Position numbers and translations under genes: made by a program
Source: an uncultured Alcaligenaceae bacterium
GTDB lineage: Bacteria; Pseudomonadota; Gammaproteobacteria; Burkholderiales; Burkholderiaceae_B
Length of the DNA stretch: 64,000 nucleotides
Reading direction: 5' to 3'
Assembly (NCBI GenBank): GCA_937908115.1
Contig: CALEQZ010000020.1
Location: 155,422 to 219,421, forward strand
The notes under the pieces: model-generated
The model's database searches: none
The model's input: the letters and a program-made list of their open reading frames with translations, nothing else
Told to the model about the DNA's origin: nothing
Part shown: one piece after another, positions 40,895 through 50,833 of the stretch
How positions within the stretch are numbered: position 1 is the first letter of the stretch
Layout of the letters: every line of letters begins with the position of its first letter

Positions 40895-43812
40895 CGGATT
40901 TCCTCCTGCAGGGCCGCATGCTCGGCCTGCGCCTGGGCCGCCGCGCGCGCACGATGCACGCGCGCGGACTGGTGGGCGAGTGCCACCAGCACCAGCACGG
41001 TGGCACCCACCACCAGCATGTAGACGCCCAGGTCGAATAGCAGCACCGAAGACAGATGCACGTCGCCGATGCCCGGTATGTCGAGGTGGACGTCCGAGGC
41101 ATCCAGGAAGTACTGTCCGGCCAGCCACGGCGACGCCCCAGTCAGCACGACAAACAACAAGCCCAGGCCCATCCATTGCTGCGGGTGCAAGCGCATGCGC
41201 GATTCCACCCACGCGGTGCCCCCCACCATGTATTGCACGATGATGGCCACGGCCATCACCAGCCCACCAACGAAACCGCCGCCAGGCAGGTTGTGCCCGC
41301 GAAGCAGGAAGAACAGGGACACCATCGCCGCCATCGGCAGCAGCAGCCGCACCCACACCGCCGGCACCATCAGGTAATCGCGCGGCAGGTCGGTCTCGAT
41401 GCGCTCTGGCGCCGGGCGATAGGCCGCCGGGTCGCGCTGCTGCTCGGGCAAGTCCATGCTCTCGGGCGCGGGGCGGAAACGGCGCAACAGCGCGTAGACG
41501 GTCAGCGCCACCACGCCGAGCACGACGATCTCGCCCATGGTATCGAAGCCGCGGAAGTCCACCAGGATGACATTGACGACGTTGGCGCCGCCCCCGTCGG
41601 GCAACGCGTGCTCCAGGAAAAACGGCGCGATCGACTCCGGCAGTCCATGGACGAGCGCGGCGTACGAAGCCCATGCCAGCCCAGCCCCGGTCGCCGTGGC
41701 GATGGCGAAGTCGCGCAGGCGGCGCAAGCGCACGCGCGCAGGCGGACGCGTGTCGTAGATCTCGGGCAGGCGCTTGGGTAGCCAACGCAGGCCCAGCAGG
41801 ATCAGGACCACCGTCACCACTTCGACCGCGAGCTGGGTCAGCGCGAGATCCGGCGCCGACAGCCAAACGAAAGTCAGGCAGGTGACCAGCCCGGCCCCGC
41901 CCATCAGGATGAGCGCGGCCAGCCGGTGATACTTGGCTTGGTAGGCCGCGGCGATCGCGCAGGCGCCGCCTATCGCCCACAGCAGTGCAAAAAGCGGGTC
42001 CGCCGGCGTCGGCGGCCAGGCCGCCCAGCCGCTGGCGCTGGCCAGCACGGGCACGGCGCCCGCGGCCAGGCTGGCGCAGGCGATCACCGCCATCTGCGGC
42101 TGCAGGCGCGCGGAACTGGCCAGCCGCACCACCCACTCGGCGCCCAGCGTCACCGCCTCCTGCAGGCTTTCATAGGTGCGCCGGCCGTCGAAGCGATAGA
42201 TGAGCGGCGTGCCGTCGATCGAACCCTGGCGCAGGTAGCGCCGCATCAATACATAGATGACCACGCCGCCGCCCGTGGCCAGCATGCTCATGACCAAGGG
42301 GGTAGTGACGCCATGCCAGATCGCCAGGCTGTATTCGGGCAGCTTGTCGCCGAGCACGGACAGGGCCGCGGTGTGCAGGAAGGGGCCCACGGTGACCGCC
42401 GGCAGCGTACCGACCACCAGGCAAGCCAGCACCAGCAGTTCGACGGGAAACCGCATCCAGCGCGGCGCTTCGTGCGGCTCGCGCGGCAGGTCCTGGGCCA
42501 CCGGGCCGAAGAAGACCTGGTGGATGAAGCGCAGCGAATAGATCACCCCGAAGGCGCCGGCCAGCGTGGCGGCGATAGGCAACCCGTAGCGCTGCAGCGC
42601 CGAGCCTCCGACCATGACCGTTTCGGCGAAGAACATTTCCTTGGACAGGAAGCCATTGAGCAGCGGCACCCCCGCCATCGCCGCGCTGGCGATAATGGCC
42701 AGCCCTGCGGTGATGGGCATGACCCGGGCCAGCCCGCTCAGGCGCCGGATGTCGCGCGTGCCGGTTTCATGGTCGATGATGCCGACGGCCATGAACAGCG
42801 ACGCCTTGAAGGTAGCGTGGTTGACGATATGGAAGATGGCCGCAACCGTGGCCAGGTCGCTTTGCATGCCCAGCAGCAAAGTGATCAGCCCGAGATGGCT
42901 GATGGTCGAATAGGCCAGTACCCCCTTGAGGTCATGCTGGAACATGGCCGCATAGGCGCCCAGCACCAGGGTGATGCCCCCGGCACCGCCAATGATCCAC
43001 AGCCACTGCTCGGTCCCGCCCAGCACCGGGTATAGCCGCACCAGCAGGAACACGCCTGCCTTGACCATGGTGGCCGAATGCAGGAAGGCCGACACCGGCG
43101 TGGGGGCGGCCATCGCGTGCGGCAGCCAGAAGTGAAACGGAAATTGCGCGCTCTTGGTCAAAGCCCCCAGCGCGACCAGCGCCAGCACGATGGGGTAGTC
43201 CGGATTGGCCCGCACGACATCGCCGGCAGCAAGCACCGCATCCAGTTCGTAGCTGCCGGCGATGCGGCCCAGCAGCAGCAGGCCGCCCAGCAGGCACAAC
43301 CCGCCCATGGCGGTCACGGTAAAGGCCATGCGCGCGCCTTGGCGCGCGTCGACCCGGTGGTGCCAATAGGCGATGAGCAGGAACGACGCCAGGCTGGTCA
43401 GCTCCCAGAACAGCGCAAGCTGGATCAAGTTGCCCGAGACGACCACCCCGAGCATCGCGCCCATGAACGCCAGCAAGAAGGAGAAAAAGCGCGGCACCGG
43501 ATCCTGCGGCGACATGTAATAGCGCGCGTACAGCACCACCAGGGTGCCGATCACGGTGATCAGCATGGTAAACAGCCACGCCAGCCCGTCCATGCGCAGG
43601 CTGAACTCTAGCCCGATCGACGGCACCCACGGCAGTGCAAAGCGCACCACCCCGCCGTCAGCCACGGCAGGGTATTGCCCAGCCGCGAGCACGGCGCAGG
43701 TCAACGCGATCACTCCCGCGAGCCACGCTTCGACGTTGCGGGCATTGGGTGGCAGCAGCGCCGCGCACAGGCTGCCCGCGAACGGCAACAGGACGATGAT
43801 CAGTAGCGACAT
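40885..43812 (-). CDS. mnhA: Na+(K+)/H+ antiporter fused subunits A and B
   Basis: 975 residues from ATG 43812. Residues 1 to about 770 are the NuoL-like A subunit (FFSFLLAFMGAMLGVVVSGN, LFWELTSLASFLLIAYWHHR, LTKSAQFPFHFWLPHAMAAP, FHIVNHATFKASLFMAVGII, PLLNGFLSKEMFFAETVMVG). About 780-975 are the MnhB part (VVNVILVDFRGFDTMGEIVV, LPGGGFVGGLVMAVAIIVQY). Such A-B fusions are the group 2 (PhaAB) type. It heads the operon A(B)-C-D-E-F-G, which makes one heterooligomeric antiporter for pH and salt homeostasis. The 273 bp upstream hold the likely promoter but no clear boxes. Confidence 0.93.
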   Translation of the reverse strand: MSLLIIVLLPFAGSLCAALLPPNARNVEAWLAGVIALTCAVLAAGQYPAVADGGVVRFALPWVPSIGLEFSLRMDGLAWLFTMLITVIGTLVVLYARYYMSPQDPVPRFFSFLLAFMGAMLGVVVSGNLIQLALFWELTSLASFLLIAYWHHRVDARQGARMAFTVTAMGGLCLLGGLLLLGRIAGSYELDAVLAAGDVVRANPDYPIVLALVALGALTKSAQFPFHFWLPHAMAAPTPVSAFLHSATMVKAGVFLLVRLYPVLGGTEQWLWIIGGAGGITLVLGAYAAMFQHDLKGVLAYSTISHLGLITLLLGMQSDLATVAAIFHIVNHATFKASLFMAVGIIDHETGTRDIRRLSGLARVMPITAGLAIIASAAMAGVPLLNGFLSKEMFFAETVMVGGSALQRYGLPIAATLAGAFGVIYSLRFIHQVFFGPVAQDLPREPHEAPRWMRFPVELLVLACLVVGTLPAVTVGPFLHTAALSVLGDKLPEYSLAIWHGVTTPLVMSMLATGGGVVIYVLMRRYLRQGSIDGTPLIYRFDGRRTYESLQEAVTLGAEWVVRLASSARLQPQMAVIACASLAAGAVPVLASASGWAAWPPTPADPLFALLWAIGGACAIAAAYQAKYHRLAALILMGGAGLVTCLTFVWLSAPDLALTQLAVEVVTVVLILLGLRWLPKRLPEIYDTRPPARVRLRRLRDFAIATATGAGLAWASYAALVHGLPESIAPFFLEHALPDGGGANVVNVILVDFRGFDTMGEIVVLGVVALTVYALLRRFRPAPESMDLPEQQRDPAAYRPAPERIETDLPRDYLMVPAVWVRLLLPMAAMVSLFFLLRGHNLPGGGFVGGLVMAVAIIVQYMVGGTAWVESRMRLHPQQWMGLGLLFVVLTGASPWLAGQYFLDASDVHLDIPGIGDVHLSSVLLFDLGVYMLVVGATVLVLVALAHQSARVHRARAAAQAQAEHAALQEEIRWN

Positions 43813-44085
43813 GCAGCACGTATCCAGTACGACGACACGCCCGGCCCGCCCCACACACCGCCACGCCACCCAGCCGAGGTACGCCGCGCTGGCGGCTATA
43901 CGCACATGCCTGCCTGCGGAAGGTTGGCCGCGGCCACGCCAAGCATTTGACTAGCCATGGTTTTCCCCTTCCGTCGCTTCGCAAGCTCTGCGAAAAAATC
44001 GACCGAAAGTTTGGGGGACGGTATGCTGGACGACGCTCGCAATCGCGCGCCGGACGTCGGTTAGGCGGCCCATTTGGGCCCTTTT

Positions 44086-46560
44086 TTAGATTATCATCCT
44101 ATCCCATTTCCCGTAACGCGCCCTTATCGGCCCGCGCCGCACGCCAAGCGCTGCGAGCGCGACCGCGGCGACCGCGTCGACGGCCATGGCAAAGGGATCC
44201 TCGCCCAGCGACAATGCGGCAGCCAGCAGCCCCGCCGCCAGCGGGACGAGCAGCAGGCGCGCCGCGCGTGCCGGTTCGGCCGCCGCCACCGACAACACCG
44301 TCAGTGCCACCGCGCCGACCAAATGCTCGGCATTGGCCATGGCGCCGTCAGTCCCGAGCGTGATCCGCGTGAGCATGAGCCACGCGCCGACGGCCACGGC
44401 CGCCCACAGGTTCCACGGCAAAGACACGCCGCCGGCGGCCATGTCGCGCAACACCGCCGCCGGCGCCCGGTCGAACTCATCGTCCTGCCGCTGCCCCAGG
44501 CCGTCATCCGTATCCCCGAACAGGAACACGCGCAGCATGCTGCAGCCCGCCTCGCGCCGGCGCTTCAAGAACTGGAAAGACGCCAGGATTTCGTCGATCG
44601 AATACGGGATCTGCAGCAGCATCGCCACCGCGCCGATCAGCGCCAGGGTACTCCAGGTGCCGATGACGATGGGCTGGATAATGATGAAGACGATCGATAC
44701 GATACCCAACGGCACGATCATGAAGCCGAACGCGACGACCAGCCAGGGCATGGTCCGCCAGCGGGCGCGCGAACCGACCAGGCCGGTCAGGATTTCCAGC
44801 ATATAGGTATAGCCACCCAGCGCCGCATCCGGCACGGGCCATGCCTGTGAAACGCTGGATGTAACGATCTCCTCGGTGCCATTGCGCGGGTCGGCAGACG
44901 AGCCTGCAAAAAACGGCTCCCATACGCCGCCGACTTGGCCAAGCTGATACGCGGCGAGGTAGCGCGACACGTACAGGCCGACCAGCGCCAGCGCGATGAT
45001 GGGCACCCGCTGCGTCCAGTCCGATGGGTTGTAGGTCCAACCGGGTGGCGTCTGCGGCCCGGTCATGCGGGCGACATCGCTCGGCCCAGGCACCGGCGGC
45101 AACGCCACCGCCAGGCCGAACGCTAGGGCGCCGACCAGGGTGTCGGACAGGAAGGCGGCCGCATTGTCCGTCCAGAACACGAAGGGCGCGGCCATGACCA
45201 GGGCGCCGATGCCAGCGCATACCCACCGGGCCGCACGCAGCTGCCAGCTCAGCGACAGGCACGCAAACACCATCAGTGCGACGCCGAGCACGATCTCGGC
45301 GCCGCGCAGCCACGGCTCGTCCAGTCCGATCAGCGGCGGCTGGGTGACCAACCAACTACCCAGGGCAATATTGACGAAGTGTGCCCACCGGCTTTGCCCG
45401 TGCTCGCGGCGATAGCACCGCTCGGCCTGGGCACGCAGCCCCTCGGCATCGCCTGAAACGCGCTTGGCCTGTCCCAGGCCGGGAGGCGGCGTCGCGCCAT
45501 TGGCCTGGTACCACCCCACGGGGTCCCGCTTGAGCGCAGCGACGATGGCCGGCAGCGCGTCCTTCAAGCGATGCCGGGGCTGCCATCCCAGCAGGCGCTG
45601 CGCGCGTCCAATGTCCAGCGCGTAATGCGCATCCGCCATCGCCACCATGTAGGGCCGGATAAACGGCTGCTCGCCCTGGTCCAGGGCATCGGGTACGACC
45701 GGTTCGAGCTTGGCCTGCGCCCAAGCGCCGGCGGCAGCGATCGCCTTGGGCAAGCGCAATGTGGGCCAGTCTTCCTGGCCGTGGATGAGATAGCCGATTT
45801 CGTCCTGCAGCGCGTCATAGCCCAACGGCTCAGGCTCGCCAATCAGCATTTCGGCGGCATCGGGCAGCTCACTGCGGCGATCGACCGTGCGCACGAAGGC
45901 ATCGACCATATCGTCGCGATGGAGCATCGACTGCCCGACCAAGGGCGAGGCCGGATAGAAGTGGCTTTGCAGGTCGCGCTCGTAAATGCGCGCGATCTGG
46001 TTGGCCAGGGTGGGCACCACCACGCGCTCGTCGTAGACGCCTGCCAGCCGCAAAATGGCATAAGGCATGGGGCCGCACTCGCTGCGGATGATTTCCTCGG
46101 CCTGTAGCTTGGATTTGGGATAGATGTACTGCGGCCCGAACGGTTGCGTCTCATCGATGGCTTGCCCAGGCTTGCCAGGCTTATGCACCAGCATCGTGCC
46201 TGCATAGATGAAGCGCTGCACGTCGAAGCCACGCAAGGCGCGCAGCAGGCGGCGCGTGCCGTCGACGTTGACCGCCTGGTACAAGGGATGGTCCTCGCCG
46301 CTGGAATCGAAATAGGCAACCAAATGAATGACCGCCGCCAACCGCTTGCCGTAACGCTCACCAACCTGCCGCAGCGCTGCCGCGACCGAGTCGTCCTCGG
46401 TCAGGTCGATTTCCAGCATCGGATCGTCCCGCCCTTGCGCACGGCTGCGATCCAGGCCAACGATCTGATAGCGTTCCCGCAACGCCGCGGCAATGGATCC
46501 CCCCAGGTTGCCAGATGCGCCGGTGATCAGCACGATGGGTCGGTCCGCCGTGGATGCCAT
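44086..46560 (-). CDS. NAD-dependent epimerase fused to SPW and VKOR-like membrane domains
   Basis: 824 residues from ATG 46560 (GGGAG upstream). Residues 1 to about 330: a Rossmann epimerase/dehydratase (VLITGASGNLGGSIAAALRE, YAGTMLVHKPGK, the YxxxK-type YIYPKSKLQAEEII). About 395-510: an SPW-repeat-like membrane part (HFVNIALGSWLVTQPPLIGL). About 530-700: a segment matching membrane proteins of the vitamin K epoxide reductase superfamily (SRYLAAYQLGQVGGVWEPFF, IVTSSVSQAWPVPDAALGGY, VIGTWSTLALIGAVAMLLQI). Where VKOR has C-x-x-C (WCTLC) this protein reads WSTLA. The C-terminal about 120 residues are again membrane-bound. Substrate unknown. Confidence 0.8.
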   Translation of the reverse strand: MASTADRPIVLITGASGNLGGSIAAALRERYQIVGLDRSRAQGRDDPMLEIDLTEDDSVAAALRQVGERYGKRLAAVIHLVAYFDSSGEDHPLYQAVNVDGTRRLLRALRGFDVQRFIYAGTMLVHKPGKPGQAIDETQPFGPQYIYPKSKLQAEEIIRSECGPMPYAILRLAGVYDERVVVPTLANQIARIYERDLQSHFYPASPLVGQSMLHRDDMVDAFVRTVDRRSELPDAAEMLIGEPEPLGYDALQDEIGYLIHGQEDWPTLRLPKAIAAAGAWAQAKLEPVVPDALDQGEQPFIRPYMVAMADAHYALDIGRAQRLLGWQPRHRLKDALPAIVAALKRDPVGWYQANGATPPPGLGQAKRVSGDAEGLRAQAERCYRREHGQSRWAHFVNIALGSWLVTQPPLIGLDEPWLRGAEIVLGVALMVFACLSLSWQLRAARWVCAGIGALVMAAPFVFWTDNAAAFLSDTLVGALAFGLAVALPPVPGPSDVARMTGPQTPPGWTYNPSDWTQRVPIIALALVGLYVSRYLAAYQLGQVGGVWEPFFAGSSADPRNGTEEIVTSSVSQAWPVPDAALGGYTYMLEILTGLVGSRARWRTMPWLVVAFGFMIVPLGIVSIVFIIIQPIVIGTWSTLALIGAVAMLLQIPYSIDEILASFQFLKRRREAGCSMLRVFLFGDTDDGLGQRQDDEFDRAPAAVLRDMAAGGVSLPWNLWAAVAVGAWLMLTRITLGTDGAMANAEHLVGAVALTVLSVAAAEPARAARLLLVPLAAGLLAAALSLGEDPFAMAVDAVAAVALAALGVRRGPIRARYGKWDRMII

Positions 46561-46825
46561 GTCAATTCTCCCGCGCCTCGCGCAAAGGAAAGCCGCCGAG
46601 GACCGGCCCTCGCAAACGCCATGCCCGGCGGCCGTGCCGGGGGGCGCGGCAGCGACCCCGCCGCGGTAGACGGACGATGGAACGAAGGAAAGACCTGCGC
46701 CTGCCGCCTCATGGCAGCCGCGCGGCATGGGAATGATCTGGAAGGGGATGGGGTCGGACGCCGGCCGCTCTGGCGGCGGCGCCCGCGGGCGACAGGCTGG
46801 CGGGCGCAACGCCCGCGCGGGCGCC

Positions 46826-47398
46826 CTACGACGACTTCTGCGAACCGCCGCCGGGCGTCTTGAAGGGGAAGTTGGCGAACATGCTACGCGCCTGATCCTG
46901 CATTTGGTCCTGCATCTGCACGAACAAGTTCTTGCTCTGTTCGATGTAGTTGTTCATCATGTTCTGCATCATCGGCGCCTGCACGTTCATGAACTGCGCC
47001 CAGGCTTCGGGGCCGAACTGCCCGTTGGCCCCGTACAGGCTCTTGGACTGTTCGGCCATGCGGTCCTGGATTTCCATGAAGGCCTGGATGTTCTTTTCCA
47101 GGTACGAACCCATGATGCCCTGCATCGCATGGCCGTAGAAACGAATGATCTGGGCGAGCATGTTCGAGGAAAACATCGGCACGCCGCCGCCCTCCTCTTC
47201 GAGGATGATCTGCAGCAGGATGCTGCGCGTCAGGTCCGCGCCGGTCTTGGCGTCGACGACCTGGAAGTCCTCGTGCTGCAGCACCAGCTGCTTGACGTCG
47301 GCCAGTGTGATGTACGTGCTGGTCTGGGTATCGTAGAGGCGCCGGTTGGGATATTTCTTTATCAGGCGCAGACCGGCGCCCTGTTGCGTTTGCGTCAT
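46826..47398 (-). CDS. phaR: Polyhydroxyalkanoate synthesis regulator PhaR
   Basis: 190 residues from ATG 47398. The N-terminal PHB-DNA-binding domain is textbook (LRLIKKYPNRRLYDTQTSTY, ITLADVKQLVLQHEDFQVVD, AKTGADLTRSILLQIILEEE). The C-terminal half is Met/Gln-rich and amphipathic (MMQNMMNNYIEQSKNLFVQM), the part that touches PHB granules in relatives. It represses phasin and pha genes until polymer is made. Follows phbB in the same direction. Confidence 0.93.
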   Translation of the reverse strand: MTQTQQGAGLRLIKKYPNRRLYDTQTSTYITLADVKQLVLQHEDFQVVDAKTGADLTRSILLQIILEEEGGGVPMFSSNMLAQIIRFYGHAMQGIMGSYLEKNIQAFMEIQDRMAEQSKSLYGANGQFGPEAWAQFMNVQAPMMQNMMNNYIEQSKNLFVQMQDQMQDQARSMFANFPFKTPGGGSQKSS

Positions 47399-47494
47399 GT
47401 CGATGTCCCCGAACGCGATGTGCATCGCGAAGCTAATTTACCGCAATCCTGCCAACGGGAAATGGCGGCAGCGGCGCCAGGCGCCGGCCTGCGC

Positions 47495-48232
47495 CTAGCC
47501 CATGTGCAAGCCGCCGTTGAGCGAAAAATCCGCACCCGTCGCAAAACCGGCCTCGTCCGAGGCGAGCCAGGCCACCACCGAGGCGATTTCCTCCGGGCGG
47601 CCCAGGCGCTTGACGGGTATGGTGCTGACGATCTTCTCGAGCACGTCCGGCCGGATGGCGCGGACCATGTCGGTGCCGATGTAGCCAGGCGATACCGTAT
47701 TGACGGTGACGCCCTTGCTCGCCACTTCCTGCGCCAGCGCCATGGTGAACCCGTGTATCCCGGCCTTGGCGGTGGAATAGTTGGTCTGCCCGAACTGCCC
47801 CTTCTGGCCATTGACCGAGCTGATGTTGATGATGCGCCCCCATTGGCGCTCGACCATGTCGTCGATGACCTGCTTGGTCACGTTGAACAGGCTGTTCAGG
47901 TTGGTGTCGATGACCGCCCGCCAATCATCCAGGGACATCTTGCGAAACAGCCCGTCTCGCGTGATCCCCGCGTTGTTGACCAGCACATCGACCGGCCCGT
48001 GCTCGGCACGGACTTTCTCGAACGCCTGTACGGTGGAATCCCAATCTGCGACGTTGCCCACGGACGCATAGAAGGTGTAGCCCAGCGCCGCCTGCTCATC
48101 CAGCCATTGCTGGTAATTGCGGCTGGGGCCGCACCCTGCCACGACCTTGAAGCCTTCCTTGGCCAGGCGCTGGCATATCGCCGTGCCGATTCCGCCCATG
48201 CCTCCCGTGACATATGCCAATTTGCCGTTCAT
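47495..48232 (-). CDS. phbB: Acetoacetyl-CoA reductase (NADPH)
   Basis: Short-chain dehydrogenase making (R)-3-hydroxybutyryl-CoA for PHB. 245 residues from ATG 48232 (AGGAGA upstream). Cofactor loop YVTGGMGGIGTAICQRLAKE, NNAGITRDGLFRKM, catalytic S in IINISSVNGQKGQFGQ and Y-x-x-x-K in TNYSTAKAGIHGF. The FGQTNYSTAKAG block is specific for PhaB. Lies between phaC and phaR. Confidence 0.94.
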   Translation of the reverse strand: MNGKLAYVTGGMGGIGTAICQRLAKEGFKVVAGCGPSRNYQQWLDEQAALGYTFYASVGNVADWDSTVQAFEKVRAEHGPVDVLVNNAGITRDGLFRKMSLDDWRAVIDTNLNSLFNVTKQVIDDMVERQWGRIINISSVNGQKGQFGQTNYSTAKAGIHGFTMALAQEVASKGVTVNTVSPGYIGTDMVRAIRPDVLEKIVSTIPVKRLGRPEEIASVVAWLASDEAGFATGADFSLNGGLHMG

Positions 48233-48309
48233 TGCACGTCTCCTGAGCCGACCTTGTCGCCGGCAATACACACCTTAACAGAGTCGCCGCCACGTCCCGC
48301 TGCGCCGCA

Positions 48310-49935
48310 CTACAGCGCCCGCACCTTGACGTAGCGACCCGGCGCGGGCTCGATCGGGCGATGGCGCGCATTGCCCAACCGCGAGCGGGCGCGCACCTTG
48401 CCGCCACCCATCGCCGACAACCATTTCGACCAATCCGGCCACCAGCTGCCGGGACGCTCTTCGGCCCGCGCCAGCCATGCCTCGGGATCGCCGGGCGGCC
48501 TGCCCTCGTCATCGCCAACCCAATGGCTACGGCGCCCCTGCGCGGGTGGATTGATCACCCCGGCGATATGGCCCGACGCGCCGAGCACGAAGCGGCAAGG
48601 ACCGCGCAGCAGCGACGTCGAGTCATACGCCGATTTCCACGGCACGATGTGGTCCTCGCGCGAGCCGTAGACGTACGCAGGCATGTCCAGCGACGTCAGG
48701 TCCAACCCATGGCTGCCGAGCTTGATCCGGCCAGGCTCCTTCAGGTTGTTCTCCAGATAGGTGTTGCGGAAGTACCAGGCGAAAAACGGCCCCGGCAGGT
48801 TGGTGCCGTCGGCGTTCCAGTACAGCAGGTCGAATGCCGGCGGCGTCTGGCCCTTGAGATAGTTGGACACCACGTAGTTCCATACCAGTTCGTTGGGCCG
48901 CAAGAACGAGAACGTCGCGGCCAACTCGCGCGCCGACATCAGGCCGCCGGCGCCGAGCTGCTGCTCGCGCAGCCGCGCATGGCCCTCGTCGACGAACACG
49001 CGCAGCACGCCCGTGTCGCGGTAGTCCAGCAGGCAGGTCAACAGCGTCAGCGATGCCGCCGGACGGTGGCCGCGCGCCTGCGCCAGCGCCAGCGCGCTGG
49101 CCAACAGCGTGCCGCCCACGCAAAAGCCCAGCGCGTTGACCTGGTCCTGTCCGCAAATATCCGCGGCCACAGCCAGCGCACGGAGCACGCCTTCGTCCAG
49201 GTAATCGAGCCACGTGGCCTGGTCCACGCCGTCGTCGTCGTTCGGCAGCGGGTTGCGCCAGGACATCATGAACACCGTGTGCCCCTGCCCGACTGCGTGG
49301 CGCACGAAGGAATTTTCCGGCTGCAGGTCCAGCACGTAGTACTTGTTGATGCAAGGCGGAACGATGACCAGCGGCCGCCGGTAGACCTGTGGCGTGGCCG
49401 GCCGGTACTGGATCAGCTGGAACAGCCGGTTCTCGAACACCACGCTGCCTGGCGTGACGGCGAGATTGCGTCCGACCTCGAAGCGGCTTTCGTCGGTCTG
49501 CGAAATACGGCCCTTGCGCAAATCCTGCAGCAGGTTGACCGCCCCCTGGTACAAGGCTTGCCCGCCGCTGTCGATGACCGCCTGCAAGGCATCGGGATTG
49601 AGCGCAAGGAAGTTGGCCGGCGACAGCGCGTCCAGCCATTGCATGACCGAAAAGCGCAGCCTTTCGCGCAAGGGTTCGCTGACCTCGGCGGCATCGACCA
49701 TGCGCAGCATGGTCTTGGCCGACAGCAGGTAGGCATGCGCCAGGAAGGTGTGGACAGGGCTGTCTTGCCATGCCTTGGCGGCAAAGCGCCGGTCCGCCGC
49801 CGGCTCGAGCCGGCCCTCGCTTGCCGCCTGCGACAGCCGCGCCCACTCGCGCAGGAAATCGGCCTGGATATCGGCCAGCGCCTCGGGCGCGAGGCCGACC
49901 GGGACGGGCCATGCAGGGGGAGACGGGGCATTCAC
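48310..49935 (-). CDS. phaC: Class I polyhydroxyalkanoate synthase
   Basis: Polymerises hydroxyacyl-CoA to PHB. 541 residues. N-terminal part with DSPVHTFLAHAYLLSAKTML, then the alpha/beta hydrolase domain: RRPLVIVPPCINKYYVLDLQ, FMMSWRNP, the nucleophile cysteine in NALGFCVGGTLLA, the acid in YVYGSREDHIVPW and the histidine in LGASGHIAGVINPP. No PhaE or PhaR subunit of class III/IV is near, in keeping with class I. Starts 61 bp after pgeF. Confidence 0.95.
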   Translation of the reverse strand: MNAPSPPAWPVPVGLAPEALADIQADFLREWARLSQAASEGRLEPAADRRFAAKAWQDSPVHTFLAHAYLLSAKTMLRMVDAAEVSEPLRERLRFSVMQWLDALSPANFLALNPDALQAVIDSGGQALYQGAVNLLQDLRKGRISQTDESRFEVGRNLAVTPGSVVFENRLFQLIQYRPATPQVYRRPLVIVPPCINKYYVLDLQPENSFVRHAVGQGHTVFMMSWRNPLPNDDDGVDQATWLDYLDEGVLRALAVAADICGQDQVNALGFCVGGTLLASALALAQARGHRPAASLTLLTCLLDYRDTGVLRVFVDEGHARLREQQLGAGGLMSARELAATFSFLRPNELVWNYVVSNYLKGQTPPAFDLLYWNADGTNLPGPFFAWYFRNTYLENNLKEPGRIKLGSHGLDLTSLDMPAYVYGSREDHIVPWKSAYDSTSLLRGPCRFVLGASGHIAGVINPPAQGRRSHWVGDDEGRPPGDPEAWLARAEERPGSWWPDWSKWLSAMGGGKVRARSRLGNARHRPIEPAPGRYVKVRAL

Positions 49936-49996
49936 ATGGACACCTTGTTATGGAAGAAACCGCCCGGACGATGGTGCCGGCCGGCCGCGTGCCGTG

Positions 49997-50833
49997 TCAA
50001 TCGGGGTATACCAACAGCCACGCCAAGGTGGCCATGCGGCCGGTGCGCCCGTCGCGCCGATAGGAAAAGAACAGTTCCGGATGGCTGGCGGTGCACAGCC
50101 CGGACTGGATCACCTGCTCCACGCCGGCGCGGCGCAAGCGCAGCTCGGCCAGGCGCGGCAGGTCGGCCATCCACTTGCCCGGCACGCCGGCGCGCGGCGC
50201 GAAGGCGGCAAGCGCCGCGGCGCCATCGGGCGCGAAGGCCTCGCGCACGTCGCTGCCGACCTCGAAGGCCGCAGGTCCGATGCCCGGGGCGATCCAGGCG
50301 CGCCAGCCCCTGGCGCGCGGATGCCTGTCGCGCAACGCCCGCAAGGTGTTCTCCAGCACGCCGCCGGCCAATCCGCGCCAACCGGCGTGGGCCGCGCCGA
50401 GCACGCGTGCATCCGCATCGGTGATCACCACCGGCAGGCAGTCGGCGGTCAAGATGGCCAGCACCGTACCGGGAGTGGCGGTCACCGAGGCATCGGCCTG
50501 GCGATCGTCGCCCGGCGCATCGGCGTCAAGGACGCGGCTGCCGTGCACCTGCGCCAGCCAAAAGGGGTCCGACGGCACGGCGGCCCGAAGGCGGCGCCGG
50601 TTCTCGTCCACTGTCGCCGGATCATCACCCGCCTTCATGCCGAGGTTCAATGTGTCGTACGGCGCGCTGCCCGCGCCACCGGCGCGGGTCGTGCAAAAGC
50701 AGCGCACGCCGGGCCAATCCGGCCCCGGCACCACGGGCAATCCCGCCTGCTCGGCAAACACGGGCGCAACGCTCGCCGACGACCCTCGCGCCGCGGCTCC
50801 CTCACGGGGCCCGGGACGGTTCAAGTGTCCCAT
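49997..50833 (-). CDS. pgeF: Peptidoglycan editing factor PgeF (YfiH/laccase-like)
   Basis: 278 residues from ATG 50833, overlapping the rluD stop by 13 bp. The family signatures are FWLAQVHGSRVLDADAPGDD, AILTADCLPVVITDADARVL, AAHAGWRGLAGGVLENTLRA and WIAPGIGPAAFEVGSDVREA. In E. coli the protein removes wrongly incorporated L-Ser from peptidoglycan precursors; older names call it a polyphenol oxidase. The rluD-pgeF pair is conserved. Confidence 0.92.
   Translation of the reverse strand: MGHLNRPGPREGAAARGSSASVAPVFAEQAGLPVVPGPDWPGVRCFCTTRAGGAGSAPYDTLNLGMKAGDDPATVDENRRRLRAAVPSDPFWLAQVHGSRVLDADAPGDDRQADASVTATPGTVLAILTADCLPVVITDADARVLGAAHAGWRGLAGGVLENTLRALRDRHPRARGWRAWIAPGIGPAAFEVGSDVREAFAPDGAAALAAFAPRAGVPGKWMADLPRLAELRLRRAGVEQVIQSGLCTASHPELFFSYRRDGRTGRMATLAWLLVYPD

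Noticed and set aside
43899..43958. 20-codon ORF (MASQMLGVAAANLPQAGMCV) before the antiporter operon
   Set aside because: It has a purine-rich site upstream, but is too short and featureless to call; could be a leader peptide.
44066..44088. GGCCC-ATTT-GGGCC hairpin followed by CTTTTTT on the plus strand
   Set aside because: Looks like a terminator, but no plus-strand gene ends here; as a terminator for the minus-strand epimerase gene it has the wrong polarity.
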